In this document: positions 8,086 to 15,939 of the stretch, in pieces
Position numbering within the stretch: position 1 is the stretch's first letter
How the letters are laid out: every line of letters starts with the position of its first letter
Assembly (NCBI GenBank): GCA_031274715.1
Contig: JAISPT010000026.1
Span: forward strand, 1-43,464
Direction: 5' to 3'
Length of the DNA: 43,464 nucleotides
Source of the DNA: Azonexus sp.
GTDB lineage: Bacteria > Pseudomonadota > Gammaproteobacteria > Burkholderiales > Rhodocyclaceae
The notes under the pieces: generated by a model
What the model saw: the letters and a program-made list of their open reading frames with translations, nothing else
What the model was told of the DNA's origin: nothing
Databases searched by the model: none
Position numbers and translations under genes: made by a program

Positions 8086-10296
8086 ATGAACAGTCAGCAA
8101 GCTGCCGATAGCGGCTCGGCGAACGACGCCGCGGCGCCTAGCCAGGTCGTCGAGTTCGCCATTGCCGGCATGACCTGCGCTGCTTGCTCGACGCGCCTGG
8201 AGAAAGTGCTCAACCGTCAGCCGGGTATGCGCGCCAATGTCAATCTGGCTGCCGAACGGGCACGCGTTCGCCTCGACGATGGCATTGCTGCGGAGGCGGT
8301 GATCGCCGCCGTGGCCAAGGCGGGTTTCTCCGCCAGCCCGGTCGACGCCGGTACGCGCGAGCGGGAGAAGCGAGCAAAACGAATAGCCTATCAGCAGGAG
8401 AGCCGGCGCTTCTGGATCGCGGTGGCGCTGACCCTGCCGCTGGTTGGCCAGATGCTATTCATGTTCGGCGAGCACGGCCATCAGAATGAGTTGCCGCGCT
8501 GGCTGCAATTGCTGTTGGCGACGCCGGTGCAGTTTTGGATCGGCTGGCGTTTCTACGACGGGGCCTGGAAGACGCTGCGTGCCGGTGGCGCCAACATGGA
8601 CGTGCTGGTCGCCCTTGGTACCAGCATGGCTTGGGGTTTCTCGGCGGTGGTGACGGTGCTGGCGCTCAATGACCAGCATGTTTATTTCGAGGGCGGGGCG
8701 GCGGTTATCACCCTGGTGCTGCTCGGCAAGTTGCTCGAAGCGCGGGCCAAGGCCCGGACCTCGGAGGCGATCGAGGCGCTGATCCGGCTACAGCCGAAAA
8801 CGGCACGCGTCGAACGCGATGGCCAGTGGGTTGAGATGGCGGTCGACAGCCTGATGCCGGGTGATATTTTTCTGGTCCGTCCGGGCGAGAGTGTGCCGGT
8901 TGACGGCGAAGTGGTCGACGGCCAGTCGAGTGTCGACGAGGCGATGTTGACCGGCGAGAGCATGCCGGTCGGCAAGGCGGCGGGCGACCGCGTTTTCGCC
9001 GCCACCGTCAATGCCCAAGGGGCGTTGCGCTGCCGGGCCACCGGTGTCGGCGAGCAGACACTGCTGGCCGGCATCATCCGCCTGGTCGGTGAGGCGCAGG
9101 GTTCGAAGGCGCCGGTGCAGCGGCTGGCCGACCGCATTTCCGGCCTCTTCGTGCCGGTGGTCTGCGTCATTGCGCTGGTGACCTTACTTGGCTGGTGGTG
9201 GTATCGCGGCGATTTCGCCGTGGCCCTGATCAATGCCGTTGCCGTACTGGTCATCGCCTGCCCGTGCGCGCTCGGCCTGGCGACGCCGACGGCGATCATG
9301 GTCGGCACCGGCCAGGGCGCGCGGGCGGGCATCCTGGTGCGTAACGCCGAGGCGCTGGAGCGGGCCGAGAAAATTTCCGTGCTGGCGGTCGATAAGACCG
9401 GCACGCTGACGCAGGGCATGCCGGTACTGACCGACGTGGTCGCTCGTGGCATGGCGCGCGGCGAGGCGCTCGGCCTGGCGGCAGCGCTGGAACATCACTC
9501 CGAGCACCCGCTGGCGCGGGCCATCGTCGCCGCAGCCGGCGCCGTCGAACTAGCGCCGGTCGGTGAGTTCAGCGCTGTGCCTGGCCACGGTGTCGAGGGC
9601 ACGGTCGCTGGCCGCCGTTTGCGCCTCGGTTCGCCCGACTGGCTGGGTGTTGCTGCCGATGAAACGGTATTGGCGTTGCAGCGGGCCGGTAAGACGGTGG
9701 TCGGCCTGGCCGACGGCGAAATACTGCTGGCGTTGTTTGCCGTTGCCGACGCCTTGCGCCCGACCTCGCGGGCGGCGGTGGCGCGTCTGCGCCAGCGCGG
9801 CGTGCGTGTCGTTATGCTGACCGGGGACAACGCCGCGACGGCCGCGGCGATTGCCGCCGAGGCTGGCATCGCCGAGTTCCGTGCCGGTATCCTGCCGGGT
9901 GACAAGGCGGCGGCGGTGGCCGAGTTGAAGCAGGGTGGAGCCTTGGTCGGCATGGTCGGCGATGGTATCAATGACGCTCCGGCGCTGGCCGCGGCCGATG
10001 TCGGTTTCGCCATCGGTGCCGGTTCCGACGCGGCGATCGAGGCGGCCGACCTGACCTTGATCCGCAGCGACCTGCTGGCGGCGGCCGATGCCATCGACCT
10101 GTCGGCGGCGACGCTGAGCAAGATTCGACAAAATTTGTTCTTCGCCTTCATCTACAATGTACTTGGCATTCCGTTGGCAGCGCTGGGTTTTCTCAACCCG
10201 GTCGTGGCCGGTGCGGCGATGGCGCTGAGTTCGGTGTCGGTAGTTTCCAATTCATTGCTGCTCAAGCGCTGGCGACCGCATGCCACAGGAGGCTGA
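8086..10296 (+). CDS. copA: Copper-translocating P1B-type ATPase
   Basis: This pump moves Cu(I) across the inner membrane using ATP. The 736-residue product has one N-terminal heavy-metal domain with GMTCAAC (Cys31, Cys34), the membrane CPC motif at 392-394, the phosphorylated Asp436 in DKTGTLT, the HP motif in SEHPLARA near 473, and GDGINDAP near 625. The C-terminal helix has MALSS, the M-x-x-SS signature of the Cu(I) class. A single metal-binding domain and the upstream TauE/SafE partner leave open whether it is a detoxifying CopA or a CcoI/FixI-type enzyme for cytochrome oxidase assembly. An AGGAG ribosome-binding site precedes the ATG. A CopZ-like gene lies 1.8 kb downstream in the same run. 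Confidence 0.93.
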   Translation: MNSQQAADSGSANDAAAPSQVVEFAIAGMTCAACSTRLEKVLNRQPGMRANVNLAAERARVRLDDGIAAEAVIAAVAKAGFSASPVDAGTREREKRAKRIAYQQESRRFWIAVALTLPLVGQMLFMFGEHGHQNELPRWLQLLLATPVQFWIGWRFYDGAWKTLRAGGANMDVLVALGTSMAWGFSAVVTVLALNDQHVYFEGGAAVITLVLLGKLLEARAKARTSEAIEALIRLQPKTARVERDGQWVEMAVDSLMPGDIFLVRPGESVPVDGEVVDGQSSVDEAMLTGESMPVGKAAGDRVFAATVNAQGALRCRATGVGEQTLLAGIIRLVGEAQGSKAPVQRLADRISGLFVPVVCVIALVTLLGWWWYRGDFAVALINAVAVLVIACPCALGLATPTAIMVGTGQGARAGILVRNAEALERAEKISVLAVDKTGTLTQGMPVLTDVVARGMARGEALGLAAALEHHSEHPLARAIVAAAGAVELAPVGEFSAVPGHGVEGTVAGRRLRLGSPDWLGVAADETVLALQRAGKTVVGLADGEILLALFAVADALRPTSRAAVARLRQRGVRVVMLTGDNAATAAAIAAEAGIAEFRAGILPGDKAAAVAELKQGGALVGMVGDGINDAPALAAADVGFAIGAGSDAAIEAADLTLIRSDLLAAADAIDLSAATLSKIRQNLFFAFIYNVLGIPLAALGFLNPVVAGAAMALSSVSVVSNSLLLKRWRPHATGG

Positions 10297-10314
10297 GTGG
10301 CGAATGGAGGGACG

Positions 10315-12054
10315 ATGAGCGACGGCAAAAGCAAGGGCAGGGTGGGCGCACGCGGTGACCAGACGGTCGCCACGTCGATGGCGGTTCCGGCGGCGTTTAC
10401 GGCTGCCGCCGAGACGGCCCAGGTTGGCCTCTATATCCAGCAGGAGGGGATTTTCCGCTATGTCAATCCGTTTCTGACGCGCCAGTTCGGCTATGCCGCC
10501 GACGAACTGGTCGGCCAGCGAGGACCGCTCGACCTGGTTTTGGCCGATGCCGAATCTTTTCGCCTGGAGGCGCGGGGTGGTGGGGGGGCGGATGTTTATG
10601 CGCCGGCTTGCGAGACCATCGCCCGGCGCCGGGACGGCTCGATGTTCCCGGTGCGCATCGTCAGCGCACCGCTGACCATCGATGGCCGGCCGGCGACGAC
10701 CGGCACGGTGTTTGACTTGAGTGCGCAGCGGGCGGCCGAGGCCAGGATTCGCGAACTGGCCGATTTCGACTCGCTGACCGGCCTGCCCAACCGCCGTTTG
10801 CTGCTCGATCGGTTGCTTCAACTGGTTGCCGGCGCGGAACGGGAGGAAACGCCCTTCGCCCTGCTCTGTCTCGATCTCGACCATTTCAAGCGGGTCAACG
10901 ATTCGCTCGGCCACAGCGTCGGCGATGAATTGCTATGCGCCGTCGCCCGTCGTCTCGGTAGTGCAGTGCGGCGGGTCGATACCCTGGCCCGCCTGGGCGG
11001 CGACGAGTTCATCCTGGCCATGCCGGGAACCAATGCCGCCGGTGCTGCCGATCTTGCTCGCCGCCTGCTCGACGCCTGCAACGCGCCGTTCATCGTTGCC
11101 GGTCACGACTTGACGGTGACGCCGTCGCTCGGCGTGACCACCTATCCACAGGACGGCAAGGACATCGAAACCCTGCTGCGCAATGCCGACGTGGCGATGT
11201 ACAAGGCCAAGGAGCAGGGGCGCAATACTTTCCAGTTCTATACCGCGGAAATGAATACCGCGACCTTCGAGCGCCTGATGCTTGAAGGCAGCCTGCGCCG
11301 GGCCGTGCGCAACGGCGAACTGGTGCTGCACTATCAGCCGCTGATCAATCTCGGCAGCGGGCGCATCATCGGTGTCGAGGCGTTGGTCCGCTGGCGCCAT
11401 CCGGACCTCGGGCTGGTTATGCCGGACCGCTTCATCCACGTCGCCGAAGAAACCGGCCTGATCAACCCGATCGGCGACTGGGTACTGGGCGAGGCTTGCC
11501 GCCAGGCCCAGGCCTGGATTGCCGCCGGCCTGCCGCCGTTGGTCATGGCCGTCAACGTGGCGCCGGAACAGTTCCGCCAAGCCGGTTTCGTTGCCGCCGT
11601 GGCCGGGGCGTTGGCCAGTTCCGGCCTCGATCCGATGCTGCTCGAACTGGAAGTGACCGAGCGCACGGTGATGAACGGTGCCGAGGTCAATATCGGCACG
11701 CTCACCGCTCTGCACCGAATGGGCGTCGAATTGTCCCTCGACGACTTTGGGACCGGGTATTCTTCGTTGGCGTACCTGAAGCGCTTCCCGGTCGGCAAGC
11801 TGAAGATCGACCGCTCCTTCGTCCGCGATCTGGAACACGACGCTGACGATCAGGCAATCGCTTCGACCATCGTCAGCATGGGGCGCAGCCTGCGTCTGGC
11901 GGTGCTGGCCGAGGGCGTCGAGAGCCGTGAGCAACTGGTCCTGCTGCGGGCGATGGGCTGCGACATGGCGCAGGGTTATTTTTTCAGCCGGCCCCTGCCC
12001 GGCGAGGAAATCATTGAGTTGCTGCGACGGCAGCCCTTTTTGCTCAAGGAGTAG
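10315..12054 (+). CDS. PAS-GGDEF-EAL cyclic-di-GMP protein
   Basis: The 579-residue protein has a PAS sensor domain (about residues 20-140), a GGDEF domain (about 150-310) and an EAL domain (about 320-575). The catalytic GGDEF motif is intact at 228-232, with an inhibitory-site RxxD at 219-222 five residues before it. The EAL motif is intact at 355-357, with DDFGTGYSSL and a LAEGVES segment for metal and base catalysis. Both activities are therefore possible in the same protein. No membrane segment is seen, so it is likely cytoplasmic. The frame opens at a GTG right after copA, but the ATG at 10315 has GGAGG at correct spacing. Its place between copA and copZ hints at a metal or redox cue, which is inference. 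Confidence 0.92.
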   Translation: MSDGKSKGRVGARGDQTVATSMAVPAAFTAAAETAQVGLYIQQEGIFRYVNPFLTRQFGYAADELVGQRGPLDLVLADAESFRLEARGGGGADVYAPACETIARRRDGSMFPVRIVSAPLTIDGRPATTGTVFDLSAQRAAEARIRELADFDSLTGLPNRRLLLDRLLQLVAGAEREETPFALLCLDLDHFKRVNDSLGHSVGDELLCAVARRLGSAVRRVDTLARLGGDEFILAMPGTNAAGAADLARRLLDACNAPFIVAGHDLTVTPSLGVTTYPQDGKDIETLLRNADVAMYKAKEQGRNTFQFYTAEMNTATFERLMLEGSLRRAVRNGELVLHYQPLINLGSGRIIGVEALVRWRHPDLGLVMPDRFIHVAEETGLINPIGDWVLGEACRQAQAWIAAGLPPLVMAVNVAPEQFRQAGFVAAVAGALASSGLDPMLLELEVTERTVMNGAEVNIGTLTALHRMGVELSLDDFGTGYSSLAYLKRFPVGKLKIDRSFVRDLEHDADDQAIASTIVSMGRSLRLAVLAEGVESREQLVLLRAMGCDMAQGYFFSRPLPGEEIIELLRRQPFLLKE

Positions 12055-12057
12055 GAC

Positions 12058-12264
12058 ATGGAAGAAACAGTCATCCAGATTGGCGGCATGAGCTGCCAAG
12101 GGTGCGTCGGCAATATCACGAGCGTCCTGGCCAGCCTGCCCGGCGTTACGTCGGCCACCGTCTCGCTGGAAGAGGCCGCGGCGCAGGTTCGTTTCGATCC
12201 GGCCGTGGTCGCCCGCGCCGCCCTGGTGGCGGCGGTCGAGGATGCCGGTTTCGATGCCGCTTGA
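12058..12264 (+). CDS. copZ: CopZ-like heavy-metal-binding protein
   Basis: A 68-residue single heavy-metal-associated domain with the binding loop GGMSCQGC (Cys14 and Cys17) and the usual beta-alpha-beta-beta-alpha-beta pattern ending in AVEDAGFDA. Such proteins carry Cu(I) to P1B ATPases in the cytoplasm. AAGGAG lies 7 nt before the ATG, and the gene starts 3 nt after the preceding stop, so it is in the same transcript as copA and the GGDEF-EAL gene. The domain call is certain; the copper partner is inferred from copA. Confidence 0.9.
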   Translation: MEETVIQIGGMSCQGCVGNITSVLASLPGVTSATVSLEEAAAQVRFDPAVVARAALVAAVEDAGFDAA

Positions 12265-12274
12265 GGAGGTCGCG

Positions 12275-13327
12275 ATGAACACGACTTCGACTGTGCCCAG
12301 GCTGACCCAGCTGTCGCATGGCGGCGGCTGCGGTTGCAAGATCGCCCCGGCGGTACTGGAAAAAATCCTTGCCGGCCTGCCACCCGGCATTGTTCCGCCG
12401 CAGTTGCTGGTCGGTAACGAAACCGCCGACGACGCGGCGGTCTACCAGATCAACGCACAGCAGGCGATTGTCGCTACCACCGACTTCTTCATGCCGATTG
12501 TCGACGATCCGCATGATTTCGGCCGCATCGCCGCTACTAACGCCATTTCCGACATCTATGCGATGGGCGGCACGCCGCTGTTCGCGCTGGCCCTGGTCGG
12601 CATGCCGGTCAACGTGCTGCCGCTAGAGACCATCGGTGGCATTCTCGAAGGTGGCGCCGCGGTTTGCCGCCAGGCCGGTATTCCGATCGCCGGCGGCCAC
12701 ACTATCGATGCGGTTGAGCCGATCTACGGCCTTGTCGTCATCGGACTCGTCAATCCTGGGCATCTCAAACGTAATTCCGCCGCTCGCCCCGGCGATCGGC
12801 TGATCCTTGGCAAGGCGGTCGGCGTCGGCATCTACAGCGCGGCGTTGAAGCTGGACAAGCTGCTTACCACCGACTACGAGACGCTGCTCGCCAGCACCAC
12901 CCAGCTCAACACGCCCGGGCCGGTGCTGGCCTGTCTCGACGGCGTCCATGCCGTTACCGACGTTACCGGTTTTGGCGTGCTCGGCCATCTGGCGGAAATC
13001 TGTAAGGGCAGCGGCGTTGCCGCCCGCCTGCGTTTCGCCGACATACCGCTGCTACCGCGGGCGGCGGAACTGGTCGAGGCCGGCTTCATAACCGGCGCTT
13101 CGGCCCGCAACTGGGCCAGCTACAGCCATCTCGTCCGCGTTGCCGATAGCCTTGGCAACGGCGCCCGGACGTTATTGACCGATCCGCAGACTTCCGGCGG
13201 CCTGCTCGTTTCCTGTGCCCCGGAATCGGTTACCGAAGTGCTGTCGATCTTCCTGCAGCAGGGGTTCACCCATGTTTCGGTGATCGGCGAGATCGTCGAG
13301 GGCGAGCCGGGCATAGCCGTCGCCTGA
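12275..13327 (+). CDS. selD: Selenide, water dikinase (selenophosphate synthetase)
   Basis: SelD makes selenophosphate from selenide and ATP, the selenium donor for selenocysteine and 2-selenouridine. The 350-residue product has GGGCGCK near 16-22 with Cys19, Cys21 and Lys22, matching Cys17, Cys19 and Lys20 of E. coli SelD, so the active-site residue is cysteine rather than selenocysteine. Further family segments are TTDFFMPIVDDP near 70-81, GGHTIDAVEPIYGL near 140-153, DVTGFGVLGH near 229-238 and TDPQTSGGLL near 298-307. GAGGAGG precedes the ATG at 12275; an in-frame upstream ATG at 12242 overlaps copZ and is rejected. No selA, selB, selU or Sec gene lies in the window, so the user of selenophosphate is elsewhere. 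Confidence 0.96.
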   Translation: MNTTSTVPRLTQLSHGGGCGCKIAPAVLEKILAGLPPGIVPPQLLVGNETADDAAVYQINAQQAIVATTDFFMPIVDDPHDFGRIAATNAISDIYAMGGTPLFALALVGMPVNVLPLETIGGILEGGAAVCRQAGIPIAGGHTIDAVEPIYGLVVIGLVNPGHLKRNSAARPGDRLILGKAVGVGIYSAALKLDKLLTTDYETLLASTTQLNTPGPVLACLDGVHAVTDVTGFGVLGHLAEICKGSGVAARLRFADIPLLPRAAELVEAGFITGASARNWASYSHLVRVADSLGNGARTLLTDPQTSGGLLVSCAPESVTEVLSIFLQQGFTHVSVIGEIVEGEPGIAVA

Positions 13328-13452
13328 GCGACCGCGGCTGCTTCTTTCCTACTGTCAGTCTGGCGATTTTCGATCGCCCCTTCGCCGTCACCTACCTGCT
13401 TGAAGCCGTCGCCGTGCTGATCGGCCTGGCCGGCGTCGCGGCCAAGGTATAG
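13328..13452 (+). pseudogene. Possible remnant: C-terminal scrap of a membrane protein, perhaps FtsX-type ABC permease
   Basis: Downstream of selD an open frame without its own start runs to the TAG at 13450. Its end reads FAVTYLLEAVAVLIGL followed by AGVAAKV, a hydrophobic helix that resembles the start of a membrane segment in FtsX-like permeases. It has no initiation codon or ribosome-binding site and is too short to function alone. It may be a decayed gene end, or chance coding likeness in GC-rich spacer. A weak 6-bp stem (13362-13378) lies in it but lacks a T-run. Confidence 0.3.
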
Positions 13453-13467
13453 GCGTGGCGGATGGGT

Positions 13468-13839
13468 TCAGCGGCACGGTCGCCGATGCCGCCGGCAGAC
13501 ACCGACGTAGACCAGGACGTTGAAGGTGATCAGCCCGAGTCCCAGCAGCAGTTGCCCGTTGCCAGTCAGGCCCGCCGGGTAGATCAGCGGCAGCAGGTAG
13601 TGTTCGACGAAGCCGCCAGGGTAGCCGGCTTCGCCGGCGAGCCGGCGCCAGTGATTTTCCAGCGGGGTCAGCGGGCAGATGTGGCCGGAAAACTCGATCC
13701 AAACGCCCCAGGCCAGTGCCGGTAGGTGTAGCCAGACGAAGCCTCGACGCCAGAGCGTCAGCAGGCCGCCGAAAATGACCAGCAGGATGAAGGCCAGGTG
13801 CACCAGCAGCACCGTATCGGCTAGCAGGCGCGGACTCAT
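13468..13839 (-). CDS. DUF2784-family membrane protein
   Basis: The 123-residue protein has three to four hydrophobic spans and the DUF2784 landmarks: LLADTVLLVHLAFILLVIFG near 5-24, WLHLPALAWGVWIEFSGHICPLTPLEN near 37-63, and a GYPGGFVEHYLLPLIYP segment near 73-89. Function of the family is not known. The frame extends upstream of 13839 but the ATG there gives the normal family N-terminus; there is no good Shine-Dalgarno sequence. It is transcribed away from the aldo/keto reductase run and converges on selD. Confidence 0.8.
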   Translation of the reverse strand: MSPRLLADTVLLVHLAFILLVIFGGLLTLWRRGFVWLHLPALAWGVWIEFSGHICPLTPLENHWRRLAGEAGYPGGFVEHYLLPLIYPAGLTGNGQLLLGLGLITFNVLVYVGVCRRHRRPCR

Positions 13840-14001
13840 GGCGCCGTGCCGGCCCCGGCTGCCGGCCATATTTCGGGCGGGTGGCGGGTCGGCCGTTCCT
13901 TGTTTTCCCGCCAAATTCCGGGAACCCGCGGCCGTTTGCCGATATCCACGACGAATAGAGTAGTATGGTTGAATAGCCATCGACTCTGCCGGGAGGGAGA
14001 A

Positions 14002-14079
14002 ATGAACGCCATGTTGTTCTCTGCCATGCCGCTAGCCTACCGCCGATTACATGTCTGCGCAGTCGGGAGCGTGTCGTGA
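14002..14079 (+). CDS. 25-codon upstream ORF (candidate leader peptide)
   Basis: An ATG at 14002 follows a strong GGGAGGGAG ribosome-binding sequence and opens a 25-codon frame ending in TGA at 14077-14079. That stop overlaps the GTG start of the first aldo/keto reductase (GTGA at 14076-14079). The peptide has no recognised motif. The arrangement suggests that ribosomes finishing this ORF reinitiate on the GTG, which otherwise has a weak site. Confidence 0.45.
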   Translation: MNAMLFSAMPLAYRRLHVCAVGSVS

Positions 14080-15005
14080 ACGGGCCGACCATGAGCCGTG
14101 CCGGTTTTCTGCGCTTGGCCGCCGGCGCCGCGGCCGGGGTGCTGCTCGGCGGTGGATCAGTGATGGCGGCGGCCGCGCCGGTCATGCAGCGGCGCCCGAT
14201 TCCGGTCAGCGGCGAAAGTCTGCCGGTGATCGGGCTGGGCACTTACCGGGTTTTCGATGTGGCCCCTGGCTCGGCCGAATACGCTCGCCTGCCCGGCGTG
14301 CTGGAGGCGCTGTTCGCCGCTGGCGGTTCGGTGATCGATAGTTCGCCGATGTACGGCCGCGCCGAGGAAACCATCGGCGAGCTGCTGGCCGCCGCCGGCA
14401 GCCGGCGCCAAGCCTTCGTCGCCAGCAAGGTGTGGATGGAGGGCCGCGACGCCGGGCGGCAGCAAATGGACACGTCGTTACGTCTGCTGCGCGCCGAGCC
14501 GCTCGACCTGATGCAGGTGCATAACCTCGTCGATTGGCGCAACCAACTGGCGACGCTGCGCGAATGGAAGCAGGCCGGACGCATCCGCTACATCGGGGTG
14601 ACCCACTATCACGCTGGTGCCTACGATGAGTTGGCAGCGGTGCTGCGCGCCGAGCGCCTCGATTTTCTGCAAATCAACTATTCGCTTGATGAGCGTGAGG
14701 CCGAGCGCTTGATCTTGCCGCTCGCCGCCGAGCGTGGCCTAGCGGTGCTGATCAACCGGCCGTTCGGTGGCGGTGGACTGCTGCGCCGCCTGCATGACCG
14801 GCCGCTACCGGCTTGGGCGGCCGAGATCGAAGCCGGCAGTTGGGCGCAGTTGCTGCTCAAATTCGTCCTCAGCCAGCCGGCGGTGACCTGCGCCATTCCC
14901 GCCACCGGCCGGCCTGAGCATATGGCCGACAACGCTACCGCCGGGTGCGGACACATTCCCGAGCCGGCCTTCTGGCAGCGCCACGCTGACCTCTTTAACC
15001 GGTGA
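14076..15005 (+). CDS. Aldo/keto reductase, likely exported (first of tandem pair)
   Basis: The 309-residue protein is an NAD(P)H-dependent oxidoreductase of the aldo/keto reductase fold. The tetrad is visible: Asp and Tyr in VIDSSPMYG, Lys in FVASKVWM, His in LMQVHN. Before the barrel it has a hydrophobic N-terminal segment (FLRLAAGAAAGVLLGGG) ending in Ala residues, so it is probably translocated, though the expected twin arginine is not there (SRAGFL). The GTG at 14076 is chosen because it overlaps the stop of an upstream ORF with a strong ribosome-binding site; ATG at 14091 is the alternative. It lies 10 nt before a second, related reductase. Substrate unknown. Confidence 0.85.
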   Translation: MNGPTMSRAGFLRLAAGAAAGVLLGGGSVMAAAAPVMQRRPIPVSGESLPVIGLGTYRVFDVAPGSAEYARLPGVLEALFAAGGSVIDSSPMYGRAEETIGELLAAAGSRRQAFVASKVWMEGRDAGRQQMDTSLRLLRAEPLDLMQVHNLVDWRNQLATLREWKQAGRIRYIGVTHYHAGAYDELAAVLRAERLDFLQINYSLDEREAERLILPLAAERGLAVLINRPFGGGGLLRRLHDRPLPAWAAEIEAGSWAQLLLKFVLSQPAVTCAIPATGRPEHMADNATAGCGHIPEPAFWQRHADLFNR

Positions 15006-15015
15006 GGATGGTGCC

Positions 15016-15939
15016 ATGAAGCGCCTGCCTTCGCTCCGCCGTCGCCAACTGCTCGCCGTTGGCCTGGCGCTGGGGGCCAGCACCTTGCTGCCGGCGGCCC
15101 AGGAGCAGATGCCGCAATTGCTGCGCACGGTGCCGTCGACCGGCACCCGTCTGCCGGTGATCGGCCTTGGCACCAATCGCTTCCGCCTCGGTGACGAGGC
15201 TTGGTTGGAGCGCTTGCGCGAGACACTGAGTACCTTCGTCCGCTACGGCGGCGAGGTCGTCGACACGGCACCGTCCTACGGTGATTCGGAACAGGCGATC
15301 GGCAGCCTGTTGGCGGCGACCGGCCTGCGCCAGCAGATTTTTCTCGCTACCAAGGTCGACCGCGACACGGCCGATGCCGGCCGCGAGCGGCTGGCTGCAT
15401 CCCACATCGCGCTGCGCTCGCAGCACCTCGATCTGGTGCAACTGCACAACCTGCAAGGCGTCGACACCGTGTTGCCGGTGCTGCGCGAGCAGCAGGCGGC
15501 CGGCCTCATCCGCCATGTCGGCATCACCAGTTCGACCAGCCGGCAATACGCCGAAATGGAAGCGATCATGCGCCGCGAGCGGCTCGATTTCATCCAGGTC
15601 GATTACGCCGTCGGCAACCGTGGTGCTGCCGAGCGCCTGCTGCCGCTGGCCGCCGACCGTGGTATGGCGGTGCTGGTCAATCTGCCGTTCGGGCGCGGCG
15701 CCCAGTTCCGTGCCGTCGGCACGCGGCCGCTGCCGCCGTGGGCGGCCGAGATCGATTGTCACTCGTGGGCCCAGGTCTTCCTCAAGTACGTGGTCAGCCA
15801 TCCGGCGGTGACCTGCGCCATTCCCGGCAGTACGCAAGCCGCCCATGTCGCCGACAATCTCGGCGCCGGTCGCGGCCGGTTGCCGGACGAAGCCGAGCGG
15901 CAGACCATCGCCCGCTATTTCGACGCCATCGCGGACTAA
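15016..15939 (+). CDS. Aldo/keto reductase with Tat-like signal (second of tandem pair)
   Basis: The 307-residue protein is a paralogue of its upstream neighbour; shared segments include LPVIGLGTNRF, the Asp/Tyr motif VVDTAPSYG, the Lys motif LATKVDR, the His motif LVQLHN and a common C-terminal phrase PAVTCAIP. The N-terminus has SLRRRQLLAVGLALGAS, a good twin-arginine signal, suggesting folded export with bound cofactor. The pair probably arose by duplication. The TAA stop overlaps the ATG of the next gene (TAATG), so all are likely one operon. Substrate and physiological role are not evident. Confidence 0.87.
   Translation: MKRLPSLRRRQLLAVGLALGASTLLPAAQEQMPQLLRTVPSTGTRLPVIGLGTNRFRLGDEAWLERLRETLSTFVRYGGEVVDTAPSYGDSEQAIGSLLAATGLRQQIFLATKVDRDTADAGRERLAASHIALRSQHLDLVQLHNLQGVDTVLPVLREQQAAGLIRHVGITSSTSRQYAEMEAIMRRERLDFIQVDYAVGNRGAAERLLPLAADRGMAVLVNLPFGRGAQFRAVGTRPLPPWAAEIDCHSWAQVFLKYVVSHPAVTCAIPGSTQAAHVADNLGAGRGRLPDEAERQTIARYFDAIAD

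Noticed and set aside
12320..12340. SelD as a selenoprotein
   Set aside because: The active-site codons are TGC (Cys) and there is no in-frame TGA.
14091..14180. Tat signal on the first aldo/keto reductase
   Set aside because: Only one arginine is present (SRAGFL); export is possible but the twin-arginine motif is missing, unlike in the second reductase.
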